Shown: piece by piece, positions 51,580 through 60,732 of the stretch
How positions within the stretch are numbered: position 1 is the first letter of the stretch
Layout: each line of letters opens with the position of its first letter
Origin: JAJRRL01 sp047404195
GTDB taxonomy: Bacteria > Pseudomonadota > Gammaproteobacteria > JAJRRL01
Direction of reading: 5' to 3'
Length of the DNA: 64,000 nucleotides
Assembly: GCA_047404195.1 (NCBI GenBank)
Contig: JBDOIU010000004.1
Span: 1 to 64,000 of the forward strand
Notes under the pieces: model-generated
Database searches by the model: none
Seen by the model: the letters and a program-made list of their open reading frames with translations, nothing else
What the model was told of the DNA's origin: nothing
Made by a program: the position numbers and the translations under genes

Positions 51580-51602
51580 AGTATAGTAATGGTTGTTCGA
51601 TT
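51580..51602 (-). promoter_or_regulatory. Shared promoter element of the kinase-like pair (copy 2)
   Basis: Minus strand AATCG-N11-CTATACT, the same layout as at 49848-49870. The -10 is at 51580-51585, 36 bp before the ATG. Confidence 0.45.
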
Positions 51603-51618
51603 CTGCCCAAATATCTGT

Positions 51619-52104
51619 TCAAATATTGTCGGGCTGGCTTTTTTTCCAACGCTGATGTGCTGGGTGAGATTCTCCTACGGCAACAAATTTGCCGTCAAGT
51701 GTTGCTGTTTTGTGATCGCCAGCCCAGAGCTCACCATCGATGATGGCGTTGTTATTGTCGATATTGCGGCAGCGGCCGATCAGGCGTAGCCGCACGCCCA
51801 TGGGTGTCGGGCGGCGCATCTTGATGCGGTAGTCTGCAGTCACTGTGCAGGGGAATTCAGCCAATTGGTGGTGGTTCATCAGGGCCCAGGCTGCTGTCCA
51901 GTTGCAGTGGCAGTCTAGAATAGTACCAATAATACCACCGCAGAGTATGCCCGGGAACGCATTATGGTGCTCACTGGGCGTCCAAAATGCTTCTGTGAAG
52001 TCTTCTTTGGCGAAGCTTTCTAATTGCAGGCCTCGTGCATTAGCAGGGCCACAGCCATAGCAAAAGCTGTCACGTGCGTAACGTTGCTGTAATGAGACTG
52101 ACAT
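51619..52104 (-). CDS. Hotdog-fold thioesterase (PaaI/YbgC-like superfamily)
   Basis: 161 residues from ATG 52104 (GAGG ahead; frame open to 52209). The start CYGCGPANARGLQLE and the core HHNAFPGILCGGIIGTILDCHCNWTA are typical of single-domain PaaI-like acyl-CoA thioesterases; the HxxxPGxLxGG turn forms part of the active site. Substrate cannot be told from sequence. Divergent from the exchanger gene. Confidence 0.8.
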   Translation of the reverse strand: MSVSLQQRYARDSFCYGCGPANARGLQLESFAKEDFTEAFWTPSEHHNAFPGILCGGIIGTILDCHCNWTAAWALMNHHQLAEFPCTVTADYRIKMRRPTPMGVRLRLIGRCRNIDNNNAIIDGELWAGDHKTATLDGKFVAVGESHPAHQRWKKSQPDNI

Positions 52105-52253
52105 AGATCCTCTGTCGTGTATTCCATTCGCAGGCCACTTTAGCATAGCTCTACTCAAAAGACAAAATAATATCCCACATTTGGCAAAGCACAGCTTTCC
52201 TCTTATCATGAACTATTGCAGTGATTGTACGCTGCAAGCATTAAGGAGTGCGC

Positions 52254-53195
52254 ATGCTGTTATTGATGATACTGCTATTGATTATTTCTGCTGTGGTGCT
52301 CGCATGGTCGGCGGATCGTTTTGTGCAGGCTTCTATTGCCATGGCGCGACGCTGGCATTGGCCACCGATGGTGGTTGGGGTTGTTTTGGTCGGTTTTGGT
52401 ACTTCTTTTCCTGAGTTAGTTGTCTCTCTGATGGCGAGCTTGCGTGGAAAAGCGATCTTAGCTGTAGGTAATGTTGTTGGATCTAATATTGCAAACCTGA
52501 CTTTGGTTTTGGGGTTGGCGTTGCTTATGTTCCCCATAGTTGCATCCCCACGCTTATTTCGATTAGAGCTGCCTGTGCTTTTGGTGATCAGTTTATTTGT
52601 GGGTGGTTTTTTATGCTGGTTTGGTTTAGGTTGGCCAACATTACTGTGTCTTCTTGGTGGTTTATGCCTAATGCTCTTCTTGGCGCTGCGCCATCCTGAG
52701 GAGGCACCTCCGTCGTCTGCTGTCACTGAGGTTCAGCCATTTTGGCGGCAACTGCTTTGGTGGCTCCTAGGATTATTTGTTTTATTTATCAGTGCCGAGT
52801 GTTTCGTACATGCAGCAGTGGTGATTGCGCGTGCCTTTGGTTTGAGTGAATTGTTGATTGGCCTCACAGTGGTGACTTTGGGTACTTCATTGCCAGAAGT
52901 GGCGGCAACCTTGGTCAGTGCTAGGCGAGGGCAGCATGATATTGCGATTGGGCACTTGATAGGCTCAAATATTTTTAATTTGTGCGCCGTGCTAGCCATG
53001 CCAGCATTGGTATCACCAGTGGTATTACCAAATATTTTATTGCGGCGAGATTATTGTTGGATGTTGGCTATAACCTTATTGCTATGGGGTACACTTTATG
53101 TATGTCGTCGACAGCACAGCTTACCGAAATGTTTTGGTGTATTATTACTGCTAGTGTATGCGGCGTATATGCTGGTATTGATCATGGCCACCTGA
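52254..53195 (+). CDS. CaCA-family Ca2+/Na+ exchanger (YrbG-like)
   Basis: 313 residues, about ten helices in two inverted halves. Each half carries the alpha repeat: GFGTSFPELVVSLMASLRGKAILAVGNVVGSNIANL and TLGTSLPEVAATLVSARRGQHDIAIGHLIGSNIFNL, with the Glu and Asn ion ligands. It exports Ca2+ against Na+ or H+. AAGGAG lies 5 nt before the ATG at 52254. Confidence 0.93.
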   Translation: MLLLMILLLIISAVVLAWSADRFVQASIAMARRWHWPPMVVGVVLVGFGTSFPELVVSLMASLRGKAILAVGNVVGSNIANLTLVLGLALLMFPIVASPRLFRLELPVLLVISLFVGGFLCWFGLGWPTLLCLLGGLCLMLFLALRHPEEAPPSSAVTEVQPFWRQLLWWLLGLFVLFISAECFVHAAVVIARAFGLSELLIGLTVVTLGTSLPEVAATLVSARRGQHDIAIGHLIGSNIFNLCAVLAMPALVSPVVLPNILLRRDYCWMLAITLLLWGTLYVCRRQHSLPKCFGVLLLLVYAAYMLVLIMAT

Positions 53196-53201
53196 CTTGC
53201 A

Positions 53202-54374
53202 TTAAATCCAGTATTTAATGTATAGAATAGCTTGCCCAAGAAGCCTTTTGTACCATTGACGTTGCTTTTCCCAGGTCTTGAGAGAAACTTCTTTCGCCTG
53301 TTGTAAATCATTTAAAAATATTTTAACAAGTGCTTTTTTACTGCCAGTATGCATCACATTCACATCAACTTCTAGATCATGACGCATGCTACGGCTATTG
53401 AGATTGCTGGAGCCGATCAGCATCCAGTCATCCAGGATCAGTGATTTGGCATGTAACACGCTGGGTAGGTATTCAAAAATGCGTACACCAGATTTGATCA
53501 AGCTACGATAGAAGGTTTGACTGGCCCAGGGCATCACAAAGATATCTGACTTTTTGGGTAGTAATATGCGTACATCGCAGCCACGTTTTGCAGCATCTTT
53601 CAAGCGCTTGAGTAGCTTATTGTCTGGTACAAAATAAGCATTGGTTATCCAAAGTCGCTGCTTACATAAGTTGATTTTACGTAAAAAGTGTTTGTACAGA
53701 ATGCGTCTTCGGTGGCGGGTATGGTTCAAGCGAATACGGGGTTCTTTTCGAATATGATGAAATAAGTCACGGATGCGTTCCCGCAATTTTTTGTGAAACC
53801 AAGCAGAATCAAAAGCTTCATTCATTTCAGTGATATCAACGTTTTCTAAACGAATAGATGTATCACGCCAACTTGCGCCACCTGCATCTGTTGATAAATG
53901 TACTTGTCGAATATTGAAGCTACCCACGTATGCGATGCGCCCATCAATCATACATATTTTACGATGGTTACGAGCGTTGCTTTTGAGTAATAATTGAAAA
54001 GGTTTCCACAGCCAGGGTAAGCGCATGCAAGAGCGGCGCCAGTTATGATGTTGCCAGGCTAGGGGGTGAAAAATTCGTGTTTCAGCGCCGGCTGCCTCTA
54101 AGCGTTTCGCATATTGGCTGCCCCAAAATGGTGCACCAAAGCCATCAACAAGAATGCGCACGCTGACGCCGCGTTTGAGTGCTGCTAGCAGCGCATCAAC
54201 CACACGGTCACCCAACTTGTCTTTACTGAAACCATAGCTCTCAAGATCAATGGTGTGGTTTGATCGGTTGATGTCAGAAATGAGTGAGCTGAAGTGGCTA
54301 TCACCACAGGCAAAGATTGTTTCAGATGCGGTGCCCTGATGGCACGGGTGTTGTTTACTCTGGCTCTGCAGCAT
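53202..54374 (-). CDS. Phospholipase D-family cardiolipin synthase
   Basis: 390 residues with two HKD motifs: NHRKICMIDGRIAYVGSFN and LHAKSLILDDWMLIGSSN, which together form the phosphatidyl-transfer site. No N-terminal membrane helices, so it looks like the ClsB type. Its ATG overlaps the DUF3579 gene by 20 bp, implying coupled translation. With pssA next door it belongs to phospholipid metabolism. Confidence 0.9.
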   Translation of the reverse strand: MLQSQSKQHPCHQGTASETIFACGDSHFSSLISDINRSNHTIDLESYGFSKDKLGDRVVDALLAALKRGVSVRILVDGFGAPFWGSQYAKRLEAAGAETRIFHPLAWQHHNWRRSCMRLPWLWKPFQLLLKSNARNHRKICMIDGRIAYVGSFNIRQVHLSTDAGGASWRDTSIRLENVDITEMNEAFDSAWFHKKLRERIRDLFHHIRKEPRIRLNHTRHRRRILYKHFLRKINLCKQRLWITNAYFVPDNKLLKRLKDAAKRGCDVRILLPKKSDIFVMPWASQTFYRSLIKSGVRIFEYLPSVLHAKSLILDDWMLIGSSNLNSRSMRHDLEVDVNVMHTGSKKALVKIFLNDLQQAKEVSLKTWEKQRQWYKRLLGQAILYIKYWI

Positions 54375-54648
54375 CGTCGGTCATTTCCCACATTTTAAGG
54401 CGATTGAGTTTGGCAAAGGCCAGTATGGAATGATAAAGCTTTGGATTTGACTTCTCTAAAGCCATATCCAGTATAACACATTTGCTGCCATCTTTGTAGC
54501 TTGGCTGCAGCATGGGGGAGTATACTAGGCGTCGGTGTTGCGTGTGGGCTGCACGACCACTGAGGCGTTCTGCCCAGTCGCTTGGTCGAAACCGCTCCCC
54601 AGATTCGGTGACGCCCTCGATGATTATTTTTTTGCCAGATGTTGTCAT
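54355..54648 (-). CDS. DUF3579 family protein
   Basis: 97 residues with the DUF3579 pattern KKIIIEGVTESGERFRPSDWAERLSG and a C-terminal half that is mostly helical and acidic. The family is common in beta- and gammaproteobacteria and uncharacterised. It precedes and overlaps the cardiolipin synthase gene. Confidence 0.85.
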   Translation of the reverse strand: MTTSGKKIIIEGVTESGERFRPSDWAERLSGRAAHTQHRRLVYSPMLQPSYKDGSKCVILDMALEKSNPKLYHSILAFAKLNRLKMWEMTDDAAEPE

Positions 54649-54735
54649 TGCGATACCAACTTAAATGTAACTGTGATGTTGCGATGATTGATAGTATAGT
54701 ATTTTTCTAGACAGTGCCACACCGGAGGTTTTATT

Positions 54736-55494
54736 TTGTCATCTTCAAAGCATTCAATCAAAGATAAGGGTATTTATTTACTACCTAACGTATTGACCCT
54801 CATGGGCTTTTTTGCTGCCTTTTACGCCATTGTTGCTGCTATGCAGCAGAACTTCAAAGTCGCTGCAGTTGCAATATTATTGGCCATGTTAATGGATGGC
54901 CTGGATGGCAGCGTGGCTAGAATGATGCAGTGTGAGTCTGAGTTTGGTGCCCAATTAGACAGCTTGGCTGATGTGGTGGCATTTGGGGTTGCGCCTGCAC
55001 TGGTTTTGTACAGCTGGTCGCTACACTCGCTGGGTAAGTTGGGGTGGTTGGTTGCTTTCATGTATGCCTCTTGTACAGCTTTGCGTTTGGCACGTTTTAA
55101 TGTGCAGCCGACACGGACCCATTTTCAAGGGTTATCGACAACTGCTGCGGCTGGTTTTATTGCCACCTTTGTTTTGCTGGCAGTCGATACTCATATTGTG
55201 GGTGTGAGTCATGCTCGTTTCATTGCGGTGATTACGCTACTGGTGAGTTTGCTGAAGGTCAGTACCATTCGCTACCATAGTTTCAAGGGCTTATCATTGG
55301 GTGGGCGAGTTCCATTTTTCAGCATGCTCATGTTGTTACTGGTGATTCTGGCGATTGCATTAGATCCTCCAAGGGTATTGTTTGTTATTATGTTGTTGTA
55401 TGTTGGTTCAGGCCCGGTCATGACTGTTTATGGATTACACGCATGCCGGCAGCGTCGCAGAAATAAACGCAAAAAAGATGAAGATGGGGGTTGA
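54736..55494 (+). CDS. pssA: Phosphatidylserine synthase (CDP-alcohol transferase)
   Basis: 252 residues, about eight helices. Signature DGLDGSVARMMQCESEFGAQLDSLAD near residues 55-80 is the CDP-alcohol phosphatidyltransferase motif (DGx2ARx8Gx3Dx3D); VAFGVAPALVLY follows as in PssA. The start is TTG at 54736 with GGAGG 7 nt ahead. It converts CDP-diacylglycerol and serine to phosphatidylserine, the precursor of phosphatidylethanolamine. Its stop overlaps the tRNA promoter. Confidence 0.92.
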   Translation: MSSSKHSIKDKGIYLLPNVLTLMGFFAAFYAIVAAMQQNFKVAAVAILLAMLMDGLDGSVARMMQCESEFGAQLDSLADVVAFGVAPALVLYSWSLHSLGKLGWLVAFMYASCTALRLARFNVQPTRTHFQGLSTTAAAGFIATFVLLAVDTHIVGVSHARFIAVITLLVSLLKVSTIRYHSFKGLSLGGRVPFFSMLMLLLVILAIALDPPRVLFVIMLLYVGSGPVMTVYGLHACRQRRRNKRKKDEDGG

Positions 55495-55519
55495 CAGCGC
55501 ATTGTCGACTTCGTAGTAT
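55491..55519 (+). promoter_or_regulatory. Promoter of the tRNA-Ala/tRNA-Glu unit
   Basis: Perfect TTGACA (55491-55496) and TAGTAT (55514-55519) 17 bp apart. The -35 overlaps the pssA stop codon; the tRNA-Ala begins 15 bp after the -10. Confidence 0.75.
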
Positions 55520-55534
55520 TAAACTTCTCAATTT

Positions 55535-55607
<73 letters not shown>

Positions 55608-55618
55608 CAATCTCTTGG

Positions 55619-55694
55619 GTCCCCATCGTCTAGAGGCCTAGGACACTGCCCTTTCACGGCGGCAACAGGGGTTCGAATCCCCTTGGGGACGCCA
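55619..55694 (+). tRNA. tRNA-Glu (anticodon TTC)
   Basis: 76 nt with encoded CCA. Acceptor GTCCCCA/TGGGGAC, anticodon TTC at 55653-55655, T arm AGGGGTTCGAATCCCCT. Eleven bases after tRNA-Ala, so they are probably cotranscribed. Confidence 0.97.
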
Positions 55695-55711
55695 CCATTT
55701 TTTATGGTGGC
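55691..55711 (+). terminator. Hairpin at the end of the tRNA unit
   Basis: GCCACCAT-TTTTT-ATGGTGGC, a perfect 8-bp stem whose left arm shares the CCA end of tRNA-Glu. There is no long T-run after it, so it may act as a processing or factor-assisted terminator. Confidence 0.55.
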
Positions 55712-55836
55712 GGCACAAGATTAGCAATATTCGTGGCCATATATGATTCAAGAAGCCTCATGCTGATTTCCATTATCATTTTCTAAATAAAGCGATTCAC
55801 TGTATTTGCCTTTTATCTTGACCGCGCAAGCTGTTG

Positions 55837-56616
55837 TTATGACAACCCTAATATTTTGCCACCATCAACTGGTAGCATGACGCCGTTTAAATAGCTGGCA
55901 GCGGGTGATACAAGAAAAGTCGCTACATTGGCAAATTCCTCCGGTGTTGCAATGCGTCGTAGTGGAATGTCCTGCTCAATCTGTGCCTGGTTGAAATTTA
56001 ATCCATCGGCCTGTAGGAGTTGCTGTGTTCTTGCAGTAGATGTCCAGCCAGGCAAAATACTATTAACCCGAATGCCATCAGGTCCATATTCTTGTGACAG
56101 ATTTTTGCTGAGAGCGGTGACTGCAGGACGAAAGATATTCGATAATGCCAAGCCAGGAATGGCTTGCTTAGCAGAAATGCTGGTGATGGTCAAAATGCTG
56201 GCGCATTCACTTTTTTTCAGGTAGCTGGATGCTGACTGGATCAGCTCAAAAGTGCTGGCAAGCAGTTGTTTGTAGACGTTGTCTAGGTCGACCTGTGTGA
56301 CCTCATCAAGCATTCCTGCTTTTGGGCCGGCTGTGTTTGTGATTAAGATATCCAGACCGCCATAGACAGCAGCTTGCTCGTCAATAAAGGCTTTGATTTT
56401 CGCTGTCTCCATCGCATCAAATATCGCCCCAGTGATACGCTCTGGGTGTTTGATTTCACGCTGAATTTCAGCGACAGCTTGTTGCACTCTGTCGGCATTG
56501 CGGCTAGCAATAATAACCTTCGCGCCTTCTTTTGCAAGTTGGCGTGCGGTAGCAAACCCCAAGCCCTGACTGGCGCCTGTGACAAGGGCGATTTTATTGT
56601 TAAGACCTAAATTCAT
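55837..56616 (-). CDS. SDR-family oxidoreductase lacking the catalytic Tyr/Lys
   Basis: 259 residues from ATG 56616 (GGAGAA ahead; frame open to 56688). Rossmann start LVTGASQGLGFATARQLAKEG and the NTAGP motif are clear, and RVNSILPGWT follows the active-site helix. The YxxxK catalytic motif is replaced by LALSN (in AIPGLALSNIFRPAVTALSK), as in a known SDR subgroup with an altered mechanism. It is divergent from an HxlR regulator that probably controls it. Confidence 0.85.
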   Translation of the reverse strand: MNLGLNNKIALVTGASQGLGFATARQLAKEGAKVIIASRNADRVQQAVAEIQREIKHPERITGAIFDAMETAKIKAFIDEQAAVYGGLDILITNTAGPKAGMLDEVTQVDLDNVYKQLLASTFELIQSASSYLKKSECASILTITSISAKQAIPGLALSNIFRPAVTALSKNLSQEYGPDGIRVNSILPGWTSTARTQQLLQADGLNFNQAQIEQDIPLRRIATPEEFANVATFLVSPAASYLNGVMLPVDGGKILGLS

Positions 56617-56649
56617 GATAATTCTCCAGTTTGATCTTGATAAAACACC

Positions 56650-56678
56650 ATTATACCATGACCCAGCATTACCTGTAA
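56650..56678 (-). promoter_or_regulatory. Promoter of the SDR gene
   Basis: Minus strand TTACAG (56673-56678), 17 bp, TATAAT (56650-56655). The adjacent divergent region holds two TATACT copies near 56697-56717 that could be part of an HxlR operator. Confidence 0.65.
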
Positions 56679-56729
56679 GTACGCACATAAATGTGTTATA
56701 CTAACAAAATGTATACTATTGGAGGGTGA

Positions 56730-57068
56730 ATGGATAAAAAAAATGATTGCCATACTGTGTGTTCGGTAGAAGTGGCGTTGTCTATTATCGGTGGCAAGTG
56801 GAAGGGCGTGGTGCTGTATCATCTACTACAAGGTACGCATCGATTTAATGCCTTACGTAAATTAATCCCCAGTGTGTCACAACGGATGTTGACCAGACAG
56901 CTCAGAGAGCTCGAGTTGCATGGGCTGGTTAAGCGAACGGTTTATCCTGTGGTGCCTCCAAAAGTAGAGTATTCATTGACTGCGTTGGGGAGGACGTTAG
57001 AGCCAGTGATCATGGCACTAAAAGATTGGGGTGAGAAAGAGGGCAGAATGATTTCGCCTTGTCAGTGA
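56730..57068 (+). CDS. HxlR-family transcriptional regulator
   Basis: 112-residue winged-helix protein with the family pattern C-x-VEVALSIIGGKWKGVVLYHLLQGTHRFNAL, ISQRML-type recognition helix (SVSQRMLTRQLRELELHGLV) and the wing VVPPKVEYSLTALGRTL. The N-terminal Cys11 is conserved in redox-sensing members. Divergent from the SDR gene with a 113-bp intergenic region, so it probably regulates that gene and itself. Confidence 0.9.
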   Translation: MDKKNDCHTVCSVEVALSIIGGKWKGVVLYHLLQGTHRFNALRKLIPSVSQRMLTRQLRELELHGLVKRTVYPVVPPKVEYSLTALGRTLEPVIMALKDWGEKEGRMISPCQ

Positions 57069-57337
57069 GCGCATAGTGCTGGTTCGTGGTGAGTTTTGTA
57101 GGGTGTAATATTGTGATCGTTGTAAGCCAAGGTTCAGCACATCGATGTTGAAGATTACCATTCTAGGTTTTGTAGCGGCAGGCAATGGTCTGAGAAAATA
57201 CGGGACTATCCCAATGCATCAGACCCAGCTCACTCAGGGATATTTTGATGGTGGAAAGTAAAATTGGGCCAGAATTATTATCTCAATGTGCATCGACATA
57301 CAAGTTCAGGCCCGTATAGAAGTATTGCGATTAGACT

Positions 57338-58558
57338 TTACATGCTTAGTGCTGTGGTTGGGGTTTCTTCAGCCTCAAGCGCAGGCGGTTTTTCGCGTGC
57401 TTGATTTATTGCATTCCGATTAAAATAGTCATTTTCATCTATTCTGTTGAGTACTGAGGGTTGTAAAAGCCCATATGCTCTCAGATCTCTGTCTTCCATT
57501 GTGAAGCGAAATGCACTGTATTTCCAGTTGGGTATGCCGCATTCTTTATCCATATACTTGAAGATTTCTCGGTAGTGTTCATTCGCGAGCACTTCTCTTC
57601 CATCGCGAGTGCGCACTTTTGGTTGTGCTTTTAGCCATTGGTATGCTGTTTGGCCCATTGCATTTTTGTGATCTTTATACTTAAAGTACTCCTGAATGCC
57701 ATCCCAGTGTTGAGGTGCTTTTTGTAAAACTGACAATGCAAGGGGGAGTTGACCACGTATACAGGTATTGAGTCGCGCTCTCCAGATAAGTTCACCGCAA
57801 GGCCCCAGTACTTCTATAAGTTTGTCGCATTTATCGCTGGCTAGCATAAAGGGGGGATATAGGTCAGTGGCCACATCGATTTCATGACAAAAATCAGCAT
57901 AGTGTCTGTCTACAAGCGTTTTGTTTTTTTCTGTAAGCAAAAAGTCGTGCATCATTAAGCCGCGTGACACAACTGGCTCAAAACGATGTTTTTCTCTTCG
58001 TATCAGAATACTATTATGTACTAAAAAGCATGTGGTGAGTGTCAATTTGGGGTGGTCAATACGAAACTTATCCCACACATCTTTTGTCATGCCACCTACA
58101 TAAGTTGCCCCAACTTTCTGTGCATAGAGAGTTAAGGCAATGTTCATGTCTGATACATGCCCAGGGTCTCTTGCAATTTTTTTTAGTATGGGCTGACTAT
58201 TAGTCTGTGTAGTGTCGATCCAGTTCTTTTGTGCCACTGTATTAAGTTGGTTGTAAAATTCACAAATTGTTGACTCTTTATCTCTTTTTTCTGTCACGGC
58301 ATAAGTCTCATAATTATCAGTAATGCTTAGAGCATCTATTTTGTGTGTCCTGCGAGCAAAACTTACAACGTGGAAAACTCTGCGCATCAAATTGGCAAAT
58401 GTATGCATGACATTGGGTGTTGCATATTCCCTGAGTATCTCTTTTAGTAAGCATATTTCATATGGAACATTTTGTGGATGGTTAACCCAATTGAAGTTCC
58501 GAATGATTGTTTTATACGGTTCTTCTTTATTTCGTATACGCCTATCTCTTCTGGACAT
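57338..58558 (-). CDS. 406-residue unknown protein, second of an overlapping pair
   Basis: ATG at 58558 with GGAGG 6 nt ahead; it overlaps the stop of the upstream gene by 17 bp, so the two are translated together. The product is soluble, basic at the start (SRRDRRIRNKEEP) and rich in aromatic residues (WDKFRIDHPK, YREIFKYMDKECGIPNWKY). The last 20 residues have a Glu block and a hydrophobic end (ALEAEETPTTALSM), similar to type IV secretion signals; this is suggestive only. No domain recognised. Confidence 0.75.
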   Translation of the reverse strand: MSRRDRRIRNKEEPYKTIIRNFNWVNHPQNVPYEICLLKEILREYATPNVMHTFANLMRRVFHVVSFARRTHKIDALSITDNYETYAVTEKRDKESTICEFYNQLNTVAQKNWIDTTQTNSQPILKKIARDPGHVSDMNIALTLYAQKVGATYVGGMTKDVWDKFRIDHPKLTLTTCFLVHNSILIRREKHRFEPVVSRGLMMHDFLLTEKNKTLVDRHYADFCHEIDVATDLYPPFMLASDKCDKLIEVLGPCGELIWRARLNTCIRGQLPLALSVLQKAPQHWDGIQEYFKYKDHKNAMGQTAYQWLKAQPKVRTRDGREVLANEHYREIFKYMDKECGIPNWKYSAFRFTMEDRDLRAYGLLQPSVLNRIDENDYFNRNAINQAREKPPALEAEETPTTALSM

Positions 58559-60296
58559 GAGATGCCTCCACCATTCTTGCATCATGAGTATGATTATGTG
58601 AGTCAGTTAGCAGTGACTGATTAGCAAGGCTACTTGTTGCTGTCGCGCCACCTTCATGCTTGAACTGAAGGTTTGCCGTAGCTTTAGCGAGTCCGGTCTT
58701 GAGTTGTTTTAGTGCATTTATTGCATGTTGAATTGCGTGATTATGGCTCTTGCAATATTCACTGATGGTTCTGGTAAGAGCAGCTTTTTGCTGTGTGAGG
58801 AAGTCAGTGAGTGCTGGGGTGTAGTGATCTGCTTCCTCTAAATCTTCTAGTTCAGGTGGTGATATTGTTGGCTTTTCTAAAGCCGCTAGCATTTTATCAA
58901 GAGCGTCTCTGTAGCATCCGCCTTTTTTGCAGTCTGGATGAGCCACTTTATCATGAGGGGAGTTATATCGCATGCTGTGTACCCAATCTAGTACTGCTTT
59001 TATTCCGGCTTCATTGATAAGCTGTGCAGGATTATTATGCTTAGACAATAATTTTAATAGGCCTTCCATCCGTTCGGCTTTCCTATGCCCGCTACGAGCA
59101 CGATTCATGAATTGTCTGCGTTGTATATCAATGTATTCTTGACCCGATTCCGCGCATTGTTTTAGTGCACATTTTCTTTGATCTTGGCATACGATGTCTA
59201 GCCGATCAGACAGCTTTTTGAGATTGGCCGCATATATTTTTTGTATAACTTTATTTTTTTCGTCGGCGATGGCCTTAAATGTATCTTGTTTAGCTTGATG
59301 AAGTTTTCCGATAATGATGCAAGAAAGATTGCTTTCTGTAATAGTGGCATTATTAAGCAGCGATGTTAATCCTGTTGCCTTCGTACTCAGGTTATAAATA
59401 GTTTCACTCACCATACGCTTCGTAGTTGTTGCTTGCTCAAGCCTGGCATGCGCGCGCTCGACTCTTTCAGCTGTATTTGTACCAGTCTTTTCTTTTACCA
59501 CTTCGCTTTGGTTAAGCCCAATCCGAGTTTGTCTATCGATGGTAGTATCTTTAGCCGCTATAATGCATTGTAGCTCCGTTATTTTTTTCTGACATGCTTT
59601 GACTGTTTTTTGAGTGGCATTATTCCTCCTAAGTCCACGACACTGTGAATCACGAAGCAAGTTATGAGGGTTCTCATGAGCTGAACACAGATCTATAAGT
59701 GTTACTTTTGCTCTCTTCGCTAGTTCCTGCGTGACGGTGAGTATGCATTTAGATATATCTGTGAGTGTATTGAGTTGTGTTTGTTGCAGGGGAATGAGTT
59801 TTTTAGTTCGTTGTAAGCTTTTGTGTTCTCTTGGTCTAACTTCAATGTACTCTCGTATCCAAGCGCATGTCGTGCAAAAATCTTCAGCGAGGCTGATTTC
59901 ATCCGCCAGGTGTACATTTCGAGTTATGAGTAGGATTTTCTTGTGTTGCTGGTGCAATTCCTGTATTTTTTCTTTGACGTGGTGTGTTGATAAAAAATAG
60001 TAGTCAAATGCTTGATTTTTGTGATATGAAGATTGGGTGATTTCAAGAATGCGTTCAATTTGCTGAGCAACGACTTGGCTCAGTCCAGTTAAATGCGGCT
60101 GTGTATAAACACTGGGGCTATTTACTGGTGAGTCAGTAGGTTGCTTCAAAGGTGATGACATTCTGTGCCCAGCAATATTTTGGGCTTGACGCCCTGGTGC
60201 AGTATCTACGCTACTATGTCTCATTGTGTTCACAGCAGAACTTAAGTCCTGGTGTCCTGCTGTAGTATCACTGTCATAATAACTATTCCTACTCAT
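58542..60296 (-). CDS. 584-residue coiled-coil protein, first of an overlapping pair
   Basis: ATG at 60296 with GGGAG ahead. Residues 1-70 are Ser/Thr/Pro-rich and disordered; the rest is almost all helical with coiled-coil stretches (about 105-190, 240-300, 330-430, 500-560) and scattered cysteines (KKGGCYRDALDKM). No membrane segment or catalytic motif. Overlap with the following gene suggests that both products act together, perhaps as partner effectors or effector and chaperone. Confidence 0.75.
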   Translation of the reverse strand: MSRNSYYDSDTTAGHQDLSSAVNTMRHSSVDTAPGRQAQNIAGHRMSSPLKQPTDSPVNSPSVYTQPHLTGLSQVVAQQIERILEITQSSYHKNQAFDYYFLSTHHVKEKIQELHQQHKKILLITRNVHLADEISLAEDFCTTCAWIREYIEVRPREHKSLQRTKKLIPLQQTQLNTLTDISKCILTVTQELAKRAKVTLIDLCSAHENPHNLLRDSQCRGLRRNNATQKTVKACQKKITELQCIIAAKDTTIDRQTRIGLNQSEVVKEKTGTNTAERVERAHARLEQATTTKRMVSETIYNLSTKATGLTSLLNNATITESNLSCIIIGKLHQAKQDTFKAIADEKNKVIQKIYAANLKKLSDRLDIVCQDQRKCALKQCAESGQEYIDIQRRQFMNRARSGHRKAERMEGLLKLLSKHNNPAQLINEAGIKAVLDWVHSMRYNSPHDKVAHPDCKKGGCYRDALDKMLAALEKPTISPPELEDLEEADHYTPALTDFLTQQKAALTRTISEYCKSHNHAIQHAINALKQLKTGLAKATANLQFKHEGGATATSSLANQSLLTDSHNHTHDARMVEASHVQKR

Positions 60297-60732
60297 GTTG
60301 TTCTCCCAATTGGATTATGTTCCAGGCGCTACACCCGACATAATGTTTATAAAACAACACTACCTCGACGACTATGTTACGTTGAAGTAGTGATGGTTTA
60401 AAGTATTTTATCAATGTTTGGGAAAAGGTTTGAAGGGTATTGTTGACCCTAATCAGTCAAATGATCTACTTCGGTACGGAATCATATTTTTTTATTGTCT
60501 GTCTTGCGCATAATGAGTTGTATTAGTGTTGTTTTTTTTCTGGCTGCAGTACATTCTGATGTTGTGTGAGACGGCGGATGGACGTTGCTGTTTTCTATGG
60601 TTGGCTTGCATGCTGCCGCATCTTGACGTGCTGGTGAGTAGATAAATGTATCAGTATCACATTGAGCGATATGGCGGTTGCGTGCCATGTCGCAGCCTGA
60701 TCATTAATGATCGCCACCCACTTAATCTATGC
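60297..60732. other. Intergenic region with leader hairpin and a doubtful ORF
   Basis: Besides the hairpin at 60358-60392, a minus-strand frame at 60482-60688 (68 residues, MARNRHIAQCDTD start) has a CAGG 7 nt ahead, but its composition is poor and it has no homologue that I recognise. No other gene is seen. Confidence 0.4.
60358..60392 (-). promoter_or_regulatory. Hairpin in the leader of the 584-residue gene
   Basis: Two 13-base arms (60358-60370 and 60380-60392) with a 9-base loop pair at 12 of 13 positions, counting one G-U. It is 62 bp before the ATG on the minus strand. It could be an operator or an RNA control element; there is no T-run. Confidence 0.45.
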
